DNA from: DATFQE01 sp963739085
Lineage (GTDB): Bacteria; Actinomycetota; Thermoleophilia; Gaiellales; Gaiellaceae
DNA: 64,000 nucleotides
Reading direction: 5' to 3'
Assembly: GCA_963739085.1 (NCBI GenBank)
Contig: CAVTZA010000021.1
Location: 1 to 64,000 of the forward strand
Below are positions 29,307 through 37,926 of the stretch, one piece after another (position 1 is the stretch's first letter; every line of letters begins with the position of its first letter). The translations under genes were made by a program, and so were the position numbers. The notes under the pieces are model-generated. The model was given only the letters and a program-made list of their open reading frames with translations, had not been told where the DNA came from and made no database searches.

Positions 29307-29599
29307 TCCGCGTCACGCTGCCTCAGCACCTGCGCACGCTGGCGTGCGTCGACGGCGAGGTGCGCCTGGACGTCCAGTCGCCGCCGACAGTGCGCTCGGT
29401 CCTCGACGCGCTCGAGGAGAGCTACCCCGTCCTGTGCGGAACGATCCGTGACTACGGCACCGCTCAGCGCCGAGACTTCATCCGCTTCTTCGCGTGCGGG
29501 AAGGATCTCTCGCTCGACTCGGTGGACGATCCGCTGCCGGAGGCGGTGGCGTCCGGAGCGGAGCCGTTGCGTGTAGTCGGCGCGATGGCGGGTGGTTAG
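29303..29599 (+). CDS. MoaD/ThiS-like ubiquitin-fold sulfur carrier
   Basis: This 98-residue protein begins VIRVTLPQHLRTLA. It has the beta-grasp pattern of MoaD/ThiS (PPTVRSVLDALEESYP) and ends AMAGG. The terminal Gly-Gly is the site that is adenylated and thiocarboxylated in sulfur carriers. The GTG start lies within the stop of the upstream propeller gene (GTGA). No ThiF/MoeB-type activating enzyme is in the window. Whether it serves molybdopterin, cysteine or another sulfur transfer is unknown. Confidence 0.88.
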   Translation: MIRVTLPQHLRTLACVDGEVRLDVQSPPTVRSVLDALEESYPVLCGTIRDYGTAQRRDFIRFFACGKDLSLDSVDDPLPEAVASGAEPLRVVGAMAGG

Positions 29600-29757
29600 T
29601 CAGGCACGGGCTCGTCGGCCGGGGCGGCTTCCTCCACCTCGGCGGCGGCGAGCCTCCGCGCCTCCTTCTTCTCCGCCTTCATCTCGCGGCGCTCCTTGAG
29701 CCGCCGCTCGCGGTTCAGCTTCGCCATCGTCGTCTGCTTCTTCGCGTTCGAGCCCAT
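29596..29757 (-). CDS. Small highly charged protein
   Basis: This 53-residue protein opens MGSNAKKQTTMAKLNRERR, continues with a Lys/Arg/Glu helix (RREMKAEKKEARRLAAAE), and ends in an acidic tail. Similar short basic proteins are widespread as hypothetical genes in actinobacteria. It may bind nucleic acid, but no motif proves it. The ATG at 29757 is preferred over a longer upstream start lacking the conserved beginning. The last four bases overlap the convergent MoaD-like gene. Confidence 0.7.
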   Translation of the reverse strand: MGSNAKKQTTMAKLNRERRLKERREMKAEKKEARRLAAAEVEEAAPADEPVPD

Positions 29758-29870
29758 ATGCGGGTCCCTTCTGCCGCCGATCCCGGCTGACGTTCGCGGT
29801 GCCACACCGTAGCGGTCGGGCCTGGTACCGTGAGCTCAACTAGAGCGAGTTCGGGGCAGTCCATCGCCTT

Positions 29871-29901
29871 CCTTACCCGTTCGTTAGTGGTGTAAGGGAG
29901 G
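29871..29901 (+). promoter_or_regulatory. Possible RNA switch at the cold-shock gene ribosome site
   Basis: CCTTAC (29871-29876) can pair with GTAAGG (29892-29897), the latter overlapping the GGGAGG ribosome site at 29896-29901. The A/T-rich spacer GTTTTTAT leads to the ATG at 29909. A hairpin that masks the ribosome site is typical of temperature-responsive csp leaders, but the stem is only about six base pairs. Confidence 0.4.
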
Positions 29902-29908
29902 TGTTTTT

Positions 29909-30118
29909 ATGGCAACCGGAACCGTGAAGTGGTTCAACGACGCGAAGGGCTACGGCTTCATCACGCCCGACGAGGGCGGGAAGGACGTGTTCGTTCACCA
30001 CAGCAACGTCAGGGGCGAGGGCTACAAGTCCCTTGCCGAGGGCGCAAAGGTGGAGTTCGAGCCGGCCGAGGGTCAGAAGGGCCCAGAGGCCACGAACGTC
30101 GTCCAACTCGCCTCCTAG
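29909..30118 (+). CDS. csp: Cold-shock domain protein, CspA family
   Basis: This is a 69-residue single-domain RNA/ssDNA chaperone. Both RNP motifs are intact: KGYGFITPD (RNP1) and VFVHHS (RNP2). The N-terminal GTVKWFNDAKGYGF is the universal CSD beginning, and the length is standard. It melts RNA secondary structure and can antiterminate. The gene is monocistronic with a strong GGGAGG site and a leader with a possible hairpin. Confidence 0.97.
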   Translation: MATGTVKWFNDAKGYGFITPDEGGKDVFVHHSNVRGEGYKSLAEGAKVEFEPAEGQKGPEATNVVQLAS

Positions 30119-30234
30119 GCGAGCGCCGGCCTGAGCGCGCCGGTCCAACCCCGGCGCGCTCGGCCACATGCCGACCGAACGGAGTCGAGATCGCGCTGAG
30201 CGAAGATCGACCGGAAGGAGAGGTCCTCGTCGGC

Positions 30235-30411
30235 ATGGTCCACTTCGGCGAGCTCCAGCTCACGGAGGCAGAGGCCGACTACCTGACCGATGCAATGATC
30301 GCCGACCGCCTGGTCGAGACGGGCGTTTCCCGCCTCACCGCCGCACGGATCGTCGAGCTCGCACGCGGTGCCGACGCCGGGCGCGCGCGCCCCCACAAGG
30401 CGCGGCGTTGA
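30235..30411 (+). CDS. Small helical protein of unknown function
   Basis: This is a 58-residue frame starting MVHFGELQLTEAEADYLTDA and ending in an Arg/Lys-rich tail. The middle (DRLVETGVSRLTAARIVELA) looks like a small helix-turn-helix-like bundle, but no known family is apparent. GAAGGAGAGG lies about 11 bases upstream of the ATG. A terminator follows it, which supports a real transcript. It could be co-expressed with the cold-shock gene 117 bases upstream. Confidence 0.5.
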   Translation: MVHFGELQLTEAEADYLTDAMIADRLVETGVSRLTAARIVELARGADAGRARPHKARR

Positions 30412-30450
30412 ACGCGGAGGTCGACCGCACGGCTCGGCAGGCATAGACGA

Positions 30451-30472
30451 AGGGCGGGCCGAGACCCGCCCT
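30451..30472. terminator. Bidirectional hairpin terminator
   Basis: AGGGCGGG (30451-30458) pairs with CCCGCCCT (30465-30472) across a 6-base loop. It lies between two convergent genes that end at 30411 (plus) and 30490 (minus). Confidence 0.75.
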
Positions 30473-30489
30473 CCGCTTTCCTCCCGACG

Positions 30490-30876
30490 CTAAGCCGGCA
30501 ACAGCTTCGTCTTGCGACTGCGGCGGATCGCCAAGACCATGCCGGCGACCGCGAACAGGAGAAAGATGACCGCGCTACTCACGATGCCGTACCGGAGGTC
30601 GACGCCGTCGTCGACGGCCGCGACGGGCGCGGCATGCCGCGTGGGCGCGGGGGTGCCGTCGTCGACGGACGGGATCTCACCCGGTCCGAGCGTGACCTGC
30701 ATGTCGTCGTAGTACGGGATTTCGCCGGGGCCGATCCTGAGCGTCGGCTGATCGGTCACGACCTGGTCCGGCGGCGAAGCCGGCGTCGGCTTCGCCTGCG
30801 CGACAGGCGCCGCGATTGCCGCGACTGCGAGGCCGAGGAGGATCCGCCGGACGATGAAACGCTTGTGTCTCTTCAT
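30490..30876 (-). CDS. Secreted, C-terminally membrane-anchored small protein
   Basis: This 128-residue protein has a cleavable signal peptide (RRILLGLAVAAIAAPVAQA) and a Pro/Asp-rich exposed stretch. The motif GPGEIP(Y/S)xDD occurs twice, 16 residues apart. A C-terminal helix (YGIVSSAVIFLLFAVAGMVL) is followed by RRSRKTK. The topology is type I, with the basic tail inside. Function is unknown; the duplicated GPGEIP motif is the only notable element. GGAGCAG lies upstream of the start. Confidence 0.75.
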   Translation of the reverse strand: MKRHKRFIVRRILLGLAVAAIAAPVAQAKPTPASPPDQVVTDQPTLRIGPGEIPYYDDMQVTLGPGEIPSVDDGTPAPTRHAAPVAAVDDGVDLRYGIVSSAVIFLLFAVAGMVLAIRRSRKTKLLPA

Positions 30877-30976
30877 GGTGCTGCTCCTTCTGGGGGCCGC
30901 CTTCCCTCGACAGTAGGAGCCCGCCAGCCGGAGGTCGTTCAGCTCCCCGACGCTCGAACTGTCAAGCCCGCGACAG

Positions 30977-31351
30977 TCAGACGACGTCGTCGAGGAGTGC
31001 GTTCAGCACCCAGTTCACGAGCCAGACGACGATCGTTGCGCCGACGTACGTCCAGAAGCCGTCGATCGAGAACTCCGGCGCGATCCACTCGGCGAGCGCG
31101 AGCATCGCCACGTTGAGCGCGAAGTAGCCGAGGCCGAGCGTCAGCAGGATCAGCGGCAACGTCAGGATCGCGAGCACCGGCTTCACGAACGCGTTCGCGA
31201 GCCCGAGCACGGCACCGCCGAGCAGGATCGAGCCCCAGCGCCCGATCTCCACGCCGTCGAAGAGCGCGTCGATGACGAGCAGGGCGACGACGTTGACGCC
31301 CCAACCGACGAGCGCGGACACGAGCACGATGCGGCGGGCCTCCGGCTTCAC
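30977..31351 (-). CDS. YvlD/phage holin superfamily IV membrane protein (PF04020 type)
   Basis: This 124-residue four-helix membrane protein has the family pattern ALFDGVEIGRWGSILLGGAV, then LGLANAFVKPVLAILTLPL and LLTLGLGYFALNVAML. Despite the holin name, these are common chromosomal proteins of uncertain function, often in envelope-stress loci. It stands alone between oppositely read or unrelated genes. I see no phage context. Confidence 0.9.
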   Translation of the reverse strand: MKPEARRIVLVSALVGWGVNVVALLVIDALFDGVEIGRWGSILLGGAVLGLANAFVKPVLAILTLPLILLTLGLGYFALNVAMLALAEWIAPEFSIDGFWTYVGATIVVWLVNWVLNALLDDVV

Positions 31352-31386
31352 GGCGCGCAGTATCTTCGAGCTGCGATCAGCCGGCT

Positions 31387-34300
31387 TCAGTCACCCGCCG
31401 TTGGATACGGCGCCGGCTCGACGCCGATTTCGCGCATCCGGCCGCTGTAGCCCCGATAAAAGCGCCGTGCCTCGCCGTGTCTCCCGGCGAGCGCGAACGC
31501 GCCGACGAGTGCGACGTGGGCCGGCTCGTCGTAGGGATCGCGCTCGAGCACTCGGAGCAGGTAGCGCGCCTGCGCGTCGTGGTCTTCGCGGGCGCCCGCC
31601 GCGTCGGCGAGGGTCCGCGCGACCTGGACGTACGTGGCCTGCGCCTCCTCCCGCAGCGGGATCGCCCAGTCCTCGTAGAGGTCCTCCTCGAGGAAGTCGC
31701 CGGCATACGCAGCCTCCGCGGCTGCCAGTCGATCGGCAGCGTCGGGTCGGCCGGCCTGCTCCAGCGCGAGCCCTTCTGACGCCGCTGCGAGGAACGACTC
31801 GACGTCGACCGGCACGTGCTCGAGCTCGACGTGCAGGGACGCGTTCTCGCCGTGGACGAAGTAGTCGGGAACGAACCGCTTCTTGGGGTCGAGGACAGAA
31901 CGGAGAACGGCCAGCGCCACGGAGAGCCGTCCCGCGACCTTCCCTGGGTCGTCGTCACTCCACAGGATCTCCATCAGCATCTCGCGCGGAGTCGGTCGAC
32001 CGCGCCGGGAGACGAGGATCTTGAGCAGGTCACGCGCCTTCTTCGATTGCCAGTCGCCCAGCGGCACCGGTTCGCCGTAGCGGAGGACGCGGAAGCCGCC
32101 GAGGGTCTGGACCGAGACCGCCGGCGTCGACTCGCGTGCGAGCGCAGCCCGGATGGAGGCGGCAGCTTCGGCGGGACCGCGGGCCCCCAGCGCGCGCAGG
32201 CGTTGCTCTGCCGAGGCCGCGAGCGCCGTCCCCGCCGAGCCGCCGAGGCGCGCGAGCTCGAGGTCGCACGAGGCCTCGCCGATCGGGCTGCGGATCTCGC
32301 GCCAGATCGAGCGCGCCTCCTCCAGCAACGCCGTGGATCGCTCCTGCTCGCCTGCTGCCAGCGCCTGCAGCTCGAGCGCTTCAGCAAGGCCCGCGCGGTC
32401 CCGGCGCGCACGGGCGGCCGTGGCCGCGTCGGCGGCGTTTGCGACCGCGGGCTCGCGGTCGCGCCGGGCGAGGGCGACTCGAGCGGCTGCGAGGAACGCG
32501 GCCACCGTCCAGGTTCCAGGCGGCGCCTGGAGCGCGCGTTCGGCGAACGCGGCTGCCTGGTCGGGCTCATCGCGCGCAAGGACGCGCGCCAGTCCCGCGA
32601 GCGCGGGCACGAGCCCCTGCTGGTCGTCCGCCTGCTCGGCGAGCACGGCGGCTTCCTCGTAGGCAGCGCGGGCGAGCGAGCGCTCGCCCCGTGCCGCATG
32701 CACGTCGCCGAGCGTCTGCAGCGGGTACGCGACGTTGCGCGAGCCCATGCGCTGGTAGATGGCCTTCGCGTCCTCGAGGTCGACGACAGCCTCGTCCAGC
32801 CGTCCCAGTCGGAGGTTGGCTTCGCCGCGATTGGTCAGGGCGAGGGCGCGGAAGAATGCGAAGCCGGTCAGGTCGGCCAGGTTCAGCGCCCGATCGAGCT
32901 CGCTCAGGGCCGCCTCGTAGGAGCCCTCCTCCAGGTGGAGCGAGGCCCGGTTGGTGTGGATCCGAATCACCTGCAACAGATCGCCGGCACGCTCGGCATG
33001 CTCGAGGGCTCGGAGATAGTGAGCGTCGTTCGCGCCGCGATCGCCGTCGAGGGCCGCCACCAGCGCCAGCACGGTGTGTGCGGCCGCGAGGGCTTGTGGA
33101 TCCCGGGAGGCGGTTGCGATGGCAAAGGCGGCCTCGGCGCCCGAGCGGCACGCGTCGGCGTCACCCCGGAGCCAATGTGCACTTGCCTGCCAGGCGAGGA
33201 GCAGTGCGTCGTCCCGGGGCGACTCGCCGTCGACTCGACCGCGTCCATAGACGGCCAGCGCCTCGTCGAGGTGGCCGCGGAAGTGGTGGATGACACCGAT
33301 CCGCCAGGCAAGGCCCGGCGGAAGCGGGTCCTCGCCCACGCCGAGGCGCGCAAAGCACGCGAGCGCACCCTCCCAGTCGCCGCAAATCTGCCGCGCCGCA
33401 CCCTCCAGCTCGTCGAGGCCGGCCGTCCGGAGCGTGGTCGGCACGGCCGCGGCTGCATCGACGACTGCTGCGAGCGCACCGGACCGCAGCAGCTCGCGAC
33501 CGTGCTCGGTGAGGAGTCGCGCCACGCCCTCGTGATCGTCGATGGCTCGAAGCGTGTACAGCGCCTCCTCCAGGTCGCCACGCTGCTCGAGCCAGGTCGC
33601 GGCGCGGCGATGAACGTCGGCGCGGGCATCAGAGGCGAGCGGCCGATGCTCGAGCAGAAACCCGCGCAGGAGCTCGGTCGGCGCGTACGACTCGCTCTCT
33701 GCTCGCCGCAGCTCGAGGAACAGCCCCCGCCGGGCGAGCGACGTCACCTCGTCGAGCGCATTCGCCACCCCGAGCGCCTCCAGCAACGCCGGCGTGACGC
33801 GCCCGAGCGTGGCGACCAGCCGGAGAAGCTCCTGTGTCTCCGCGGGCTCCCGCTCGAACACCTCCGCGGCGAGATACGAGTAGAGGGGCCCGCCGGACCG
33901 GCGGACTCTCGCCAGGGCGGAGTCGCGCTCCTGGGCAGGAACGGACTCGAGCGCCTCGCCCGCGAGCCTGACGGCCGCCGGCCAGCCATCCGTCACGGCG
34001 CGCACCTCGGCCGCGAGATCGATGGAGTCGGCGGGCAGAAGCGCAGCGACCTCGTCCTCGGTGAACGCCAGCTCGGCTGCCCGAACCTCGAGCACCTGGC
34101 CTCGCCCGCGGAGCCGCTCGATGCCGAACGGCAGCTCGGCGCGCGACGTCAGAACCAGATGCAGACCGGGCGGCGCCTCCCGGCACAGGCGCTCGAGCAG
34201 ATGCACCGAAGCGACGGCGTTGTCGAGCTCGTGCACGTCCTCGACGACGAGGACGAGATCGCGGCCCAAACGCTTTGCGAGCCCCTCGCAGATCAGGCTC

Positions 34301-34668
34301 GCCGCCGCCTCCACCCGCACTAGAGCATCCGCCTCGGCCTCGGGCCCTCGGGCCGAGTCCAGCCCGATGAGCTCCTCCGGAAGGTTCGGCTCTCGCAGGC
34401 GCAGCGCCTGGAGGAGCCCGTCGGCGAGGAGCAGCGCTTCCTGATCCTCTGCGGAGAGCGCATACCACGCTGAGTTGACCCGCGCGGCCCACGACGCGAC
34501 CAGCGTCGACTTCCCGAAGCCGGCGCCGGCGCTCACCAGCGTCAGCCTCCGGTCGAGCGCCCCGTCCAGCCGCGACTCGAGCCGCGGACGGGCGAGGGTG
34601 CTCGGAGGAACCGCGGGCAGCAAGATCTTTGCCGCGAGCAGGCGCGCCGCCCGATTGTGTGCCGCCAT
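31387..34668 (-). CDS. MalT/LuxR-like STAND ATPase regulator with C-terminal SARP (BTAD) module
   Basis: This 1,093-residue regulator has an N-terminal STAND ATPase with Walker A at 48-55 (GAGFGKST) and LVLVVEDVHELD as Walker B. A long TPR-rich middle (about 400-800) follows. At about 853-1093 it has an OmpR-like winged helix (LGGFRVLRYGEPVPLGDWQ, then RDLLKILVSRRGRPTPRE) plus a BTAD domain. In AfsR-type proteins the DNA-binding part is N-terminal; here it is last, as in MalT-like regulators where LuxR would sit. The ATG at 34668 follows GGAGAGAG. The promoter of the divergent small gene carries a textbook SARP repeat array, so that gene is a likely target. Confidence 0.9.
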   Translation of the reverse strand: MAAHNRAARLLAAKILLPAVPPSTLARPRLESRLDGALDRRLTLVSAGAGFGKSTLVASWAARVNSAWYALSAEDQEALLLADGLLQALRLREPNLPEELIGLDSARGPEAEADALVRVEAAASLICEGLAKRLGRDLVLVVEDVHELDNAVASVHLLERLCREAPPGLHLVLTSRAELPFGIERLRGRGQVLEVRAAELAFTEDEVAALLPADSIDLAAEVRAVTDGWPAAVRLAGEALESVPAQERDSALARVRRSGGPLYSYLAAEVFEREPAETQELLRLVATLGRVTPALLEALGVANALDEVTSLARRGLFLELRRAESESYAPTELLRGFLLEHRPLASDARADVHRRAATWLEQRGDLEEALYTLRAIDDHEGVARLLTEHGRELLRSGALAAVVDAAAAVPTTLRTAGLDELEGAARQICGDWEGALACFARLGVGEDPLPPGLAWRIGVIHHFRGHLDEALAVYGRGRVDGESPRDDALLLAWQASAHWLRGDADACRSGAEAAFAIATASRDPQALAAAHTVLALVAALDGDRGANDAHYLRALEHAERAGDLLQVIRIHTNRASLHLEEGSYEAALSELDRALNLADLTGFAFFRALALTNRGEANLRLGRLDEAVVDLEDAKAIYQRMGSRNVAYPLQTLGDVHAARGERSLARAAYEEAAVLAEQADDQQGLVPALAGLARVLARDEPDQAAAFAERALQAPPGTWTVAAFLAAARVALARRDREPAVANAADAATAARARRDRAGLAEALELQALAAGEQERSTALLEEARSIWREIRSPIGEASCDLELARLGGSAGTALAASAEQRLRALGARGPAEAAASIRAALARESTPAVSVQTLGGFRVLRYGEPVPLGDWQSKKARDLLKILVSRRGRPTPREMLMEILWSDDDPGKVAGRLSVALAVLRSVLDPKKRFVPDYFVHGENASLHVELEHVPVDVESFLAAASEGLALEQAGRPDAADRLAAAEAAYAGDFLEEDLYEDWAIPLREEAQATYVQVARTLADAAGAREDHDAQARYLLRVLERDPYDEPAHVALVGAFALAGRHGEARRFYRGYSGRMREIGVEPAPYPTAGD

Positions 34669-34736
34669 CGGCTCTCTCCAAGGACGGGATCCCATCGTAG
34701 AGCACGACGCGTCAGCACCCGGCTACAGCCCCCGCC

Positions 34737-34778
34737 CTAAGCGCAGCCTAAGCCGGCGCTAAGAGCCGGTCCTAGCGT
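34737..34778 (+). promoter_or_regulatory. SARP-type operator: three CTAAG direct repeats at 11-bp spacing, then -10
   Basis: CTAAG occurs at 34737-34741, 34748-34752 and 34759-34763, exactly 11 bp apart and on one face of the helix. The last heptamer (CTAAGAG) is followed after 7 bases by TAGCGT (34773-34778), a plausible -10 box. No good -35 is present, as expected when a SARP supplies that contact. The array lies between the SARP-domain regulator (minus) and the gene at 34807 (plus). Confidence 0.8.
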
Positions 34779-34806
34779 GACTTCCATGAGACAGAAGGAG
34801 GACACG

Positions 34807-35025
34807 ATGACGAGCCAGATCGCGATTGCACCGGCGCTCGTCGAGCTCGCGCACAGGAAGAACCACGGTATCGACGTGACGCTCGTGTGGGACAGGCGTG
34901 GCGATCGTCGCACCGTCTACGTCCTCGACTCGCGCTCCGGCGAGCTGCTGACTGTCCCGGTCGAGAGCGACAACGCGCTCGACGTCTTCTACCACCCGTA
35001 CGCCTACGCACGCCTTGCGGCGTAG
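34807..35025 (+). CDS. Small conserved actinobacterial protein
   Basis: This 72-residue protein has a beta-rich core: VTLVWDRRGDRRTVYVLDSR, then LTVPVESDNALDVFYHPYA. The ALDVFYHPYAYA ending is a hallmark of a short uncharacterised family I have seen in actinobacteria; its role is unknown. The ATG at 34807 has AAGGAGG five bases upstream. Two further in-frame starts upstream would lie inside the operator region and are rejected. Immediately upstream is the SARP repeat array, so expression is probably SARP-controlled. A secreted subtilase gene follows after 24 bases. Confidence 0.75.
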   Translation: MTSQIAIAPALVELAHRKNHGIDVTLVWDRRGDRRTVYVLDSRSGELLTVPVESDNALDVFYHPYAYARLAA

Positions 35026-35049
35026 GCCGAACACGAACTGGAGAGTGAC

Positions 35050-37259
35050 ATGCGCCCAGTGACCAATCACACCACCATCCTCGGTTCGCTCTTCGCTGAC
35101 CGCCGTCGTGGCTCTCGCGCTTGCGGGGGGAGCGATGGCCGATGAGCCGAAACCTGTCACGATCGAGGAGCCGCTCAGCTTCGTCGTCGACGACTCGCTC
35201 GAGCCCGTCGGCGGAGGGAAGGAGGGAGTCGCAACGATTGCCGACCCTCACGGAGAGCGAAGCGACTTCGCGGCCGACGAGCTCATCGTCGTCACCGACG
35301 ACAAGGAAGCGCTCGACCGGCTGCTCGAGCAACGCAACGGAAAGCTGCTCCGCAGCTTCGACCCGGCGGAGTACGGCTTCGAGGGCCTGCGGCCGCGGTA
35401 CCTGGTTCACATCGATGCGAGCGACGTCGAGCCCAAGAGCCTCACGGCTGACCTCGAGGCCCTGGGCGTTGAGGCTCGAGGCGAGCACCGGCTCTCGAGT
35501 CGCCAGGGGCTCGGGCTCTTCGCCGTCGCGCCGAGGAGGAGCGTCGAGGGCACGACCGTCGGCCTCAACTGGCTGTGCGCAGGGGGCAACGATCAGGACG
35601 CGCACGACGACCGAAGCGCCACCGCGACGGTTCCCGGTGTACACGCCCGACGCCTTCCAGTGGGCTCATCTGGCCAACGGCACCGTGCAGGACACGGGCA
35701 TCGGCGAGGCGTGGAACCTGCTCGCCCGCGCCAATCGCCTGCCCGCGGCCGGAGCGGGCCCGCGGATCGGGATCCTCGACGGCGGGTTCGCCCCGTTCGA
35801 CGCGGACATCCCCGCCGGATCGGTTCAGATGAGCAGCGGCGTCAGGCCCGGTGTGTGCTCGGGCGGCACGCCTTGCCCGTTCCACGGGAACGACGTGACC
35901 TCCACTGCCTGGCCCTGGTCGACAACCGCTTCGGCGTCGGCCGGCGCGGGCGGGCCGGCCGCGAGAGCGATCCAGCTCAACAGCGGCGGGAACATGTTCT
36001 CGAGCCGGGAACGGCTTGGTCGTCCTGCGGGCCGCGGCGCGCGCATCATCAACATGAGCTTCGGCGGCACGATCCCGGCCGTCGGCGGAGCGTTCACCGG
36101 CGGCAATTTCAATGCGCCGCCGCTCGCGGTTCGGGCAGGCGGGGGACAATGCTCGTCGCTTCGGCCGGCAACGCCGGCGCCGACGTCGACGCGCTCGACT
36201 GCTTCCTCGTGTGCTGGGAAGCGGGCGTACAACTGGCCGTGCGAGACGGCGGGCGTGTTACTGCGTCGGCGGGCTCGGCTTCAACGCGAAGGGGCTCGGC
36301 ACGAGCAGCTCCAACTTCGGCGGCGGAACGAACGCCTCGCGGTAGCGGGACCGTCGACATCTGGGCGCCCTGGTTCACGGTGTCCGGCATCGATCCCGGC
36401 GATATCGCCGGCTTCGCCGCGAATCGCGAACGTCGGTGAAGACGTTCAGCGGGACGAGCGCAGCCGCGCCCGGTCGTGTCAGGCGTTGCGGCGCTGGTCT
36501 TGGCCGCGAGGCCCGGCTTCACGCCGGCGCAGGTCGAGAGCACGCTGTCTCGACGGCACAGGCTGGGATCGGCGTCGCCTCGCTCACGATCGACGCGGAG
36601 GCGGCGGTCATCTCGCCCTTCTGCCCAACCTGCCGCCCGACGTCGGATCACTTCGCCTGCGAACGGGAGCAGCCGGCCGCGCGGCTTCGGTGCAGTTCAC
36701 GCGCCAACTGCGAGCGACCCCGAGGACGGGATCCCGCAGGTGAGGTGGTTCGCCGACGGATCGATCTTCCTCGGCGACGGGGACCAACGTCGTACTGCCG
36801 ACCTACGGGCTCAGCTTCGGGCCGCACACGATCACGGCGGTCGCGATCGACTCCGGCGGTCAGAGCGTCCCCGACGCCGACGGCGGCATCATGCTCAACC
36901 TCGTGAACACGCCGCCTGTCGTCTCGATCAGCAAGCCAACGAGCGGAGGCGTCTTCTACATCTACCGCAACTACAGGCAAGGCGGCTGGACCGGCGACAC
37001 GATCGACCTCGTGGGCACCAGTTCGGACGCGAACAACTTGCCGGCGGCGCTGACCGACCAGCAGGTGAACTGGACCCGAAACGGCGCGCTGCTCAGGACC
37101 GGGCACGTCGCCTCGGTCAACGCGCTCGACCTCGGAGTCGGCATTCACACGATCACGTTCCACGGCACGGACGGGCAGCTGTCCGCCACCAAGAGCGTGA
37201 CGATCGAGGTGAAGCAGTGGGTTCCGATCGTCTGCGAGCCCGGGATGATCTGCGGCTAG
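35050..37259 (+). pseudogene. Secreted subtilisin-like serine protease (S8), multiply frameshifted
   Basis: The ATG at 35050 has GGAGAG upstream. A frame break near 35095 separates it from the signal peptide (LTAVVALALAGGAMA). A propeptide-like region (to about 35580) precedes the catalytic domain. The Asp motif is RIGILDGGF, the His motif is HGNDVTST, the S8 core strand is IINMSFGG, and the Ser motif is FSGTSAAAP. The segments SAGNAGADVDALDC and DIWAPWFTVSG also match. The frame changes near 35630, 35900, 36150, 36260, 36340, 36440, 36480 and 36620. An Ig-like C-terminal domain (NTPPVVSISKPTSGG to the end) is intact. Whether these are errors or decay cannot be told from one sequence. Confidence 0.75.
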
Positions 37260-37278
37260 TTCCTTCGTCAGGGCTCAC

Positions 37279-37309
37279 CAGGAGGCGGGCCGGTCAGGCC
37301 CGCCTCCTG
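37279..37309. terminator. Strong hairpin terminator
   Basis: A 13-bp perfect stem (CAGGAGGCGGGCC / GGCCCGCCTCCTG) with a 5-base loop lies 20 bases after the subtilase stop. Confidence 0.85.
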
Positions 37310-37380
37310 CGTGCGGACCGATGAGTCAGGTCGCTTGGCAGAGTCCTAAGGAGCGACCCCACGATCAAGGAGGAGACCCG

Positions 37381-37926
37381 ATGAGAAAGCTGGTGGAATC
37401 GACGTTCGTCTCGCTCGACGGCGTGATCGAGAACCCGCAGAACTGGAGCGCGCCCTACTGGGACGACGAGCACTCCGCGTACGCGCGGAAGCTGCTCTGG
37501 GACGCGGACGCGCTCCTGCTCGGGCGAAAGACCTACGAGAACTTCGCGCAGGCGTGGCCGTCTCGCGCCGGCACCGGCGACGACTTCACCGACCGGATGA
37601 ACGCAATCCCGAAGTACGTCGCGTCAAACTCGCTCACGGACACGACCTGGAACGCCACCCTGCTCGAGGGCGACACCGCCGAGGCGATCCGCAAGCTCAA
37701 GGCGGAGGACGGGGGCAGCCTGCTCAAGTACGGCACCGGTGAGCTCGACAAGACGCTGATCGAGAACGACCTCGTCGACGAGTTCCACTTCTGGTACTTC
37801 CCCGTCCTCGCCGGCAGCGGGCAGCACCTGCTCGACGGGATCGACATGAGGCACCTGCAGCTGCTCGACACGTCGACGTTCAAGTCGGGCATCGTCGTGC
37901 ACGTGCTCGGCCCGAAGCAGGACTAG
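37381..37926 (+). CDS. RibD C-terminal/dihydrofolate reductase-like protein
   Basis: This 181-residue protein has the YyaP/YwjB-type pattern: RKLVESTFVSLDGVIENPQN, DALLLGRKTYENFAQAWPSR and HLLDGIDMRHLQLLDTSTF. The fold binds NADPH in RibD and DHFR relatives. Stand-alone members like this one have no proven substrate. The ATG at 37381 has GGAGGAG just upstream; an upstream in-frame ATG lacks one. The last four bases overlap the convergent proline-rich protein gene. Confidence 0.92.
   Translation: MRKLVESTFVSLDGVIENPQNWSAPYWDDEHSAYARKLLWDADALLLGRKTYENFAQAWPSRAGTGDDFTDRMNAIPKYVASNSLTDTTWNATLLEGDTAEAIRKLKAEDGGSLLKYGTGELDKTLIENDLVDEFHFWYFPVLAGSGQHLLDGIDMRHLQLLDTSTFKSGIVVHVLGPKQD

Noticed and set aside
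30977..31351. Prophage holin
   Set aside because: The YvlD/holin IV family is chromosomal and no phage genes are nearby.
31816..34323. Plus-strand 835-codon open frame
   Set aside because: It is antisense to the large regulator gene, which has clear ATPase and SARP domains on the minus strand.
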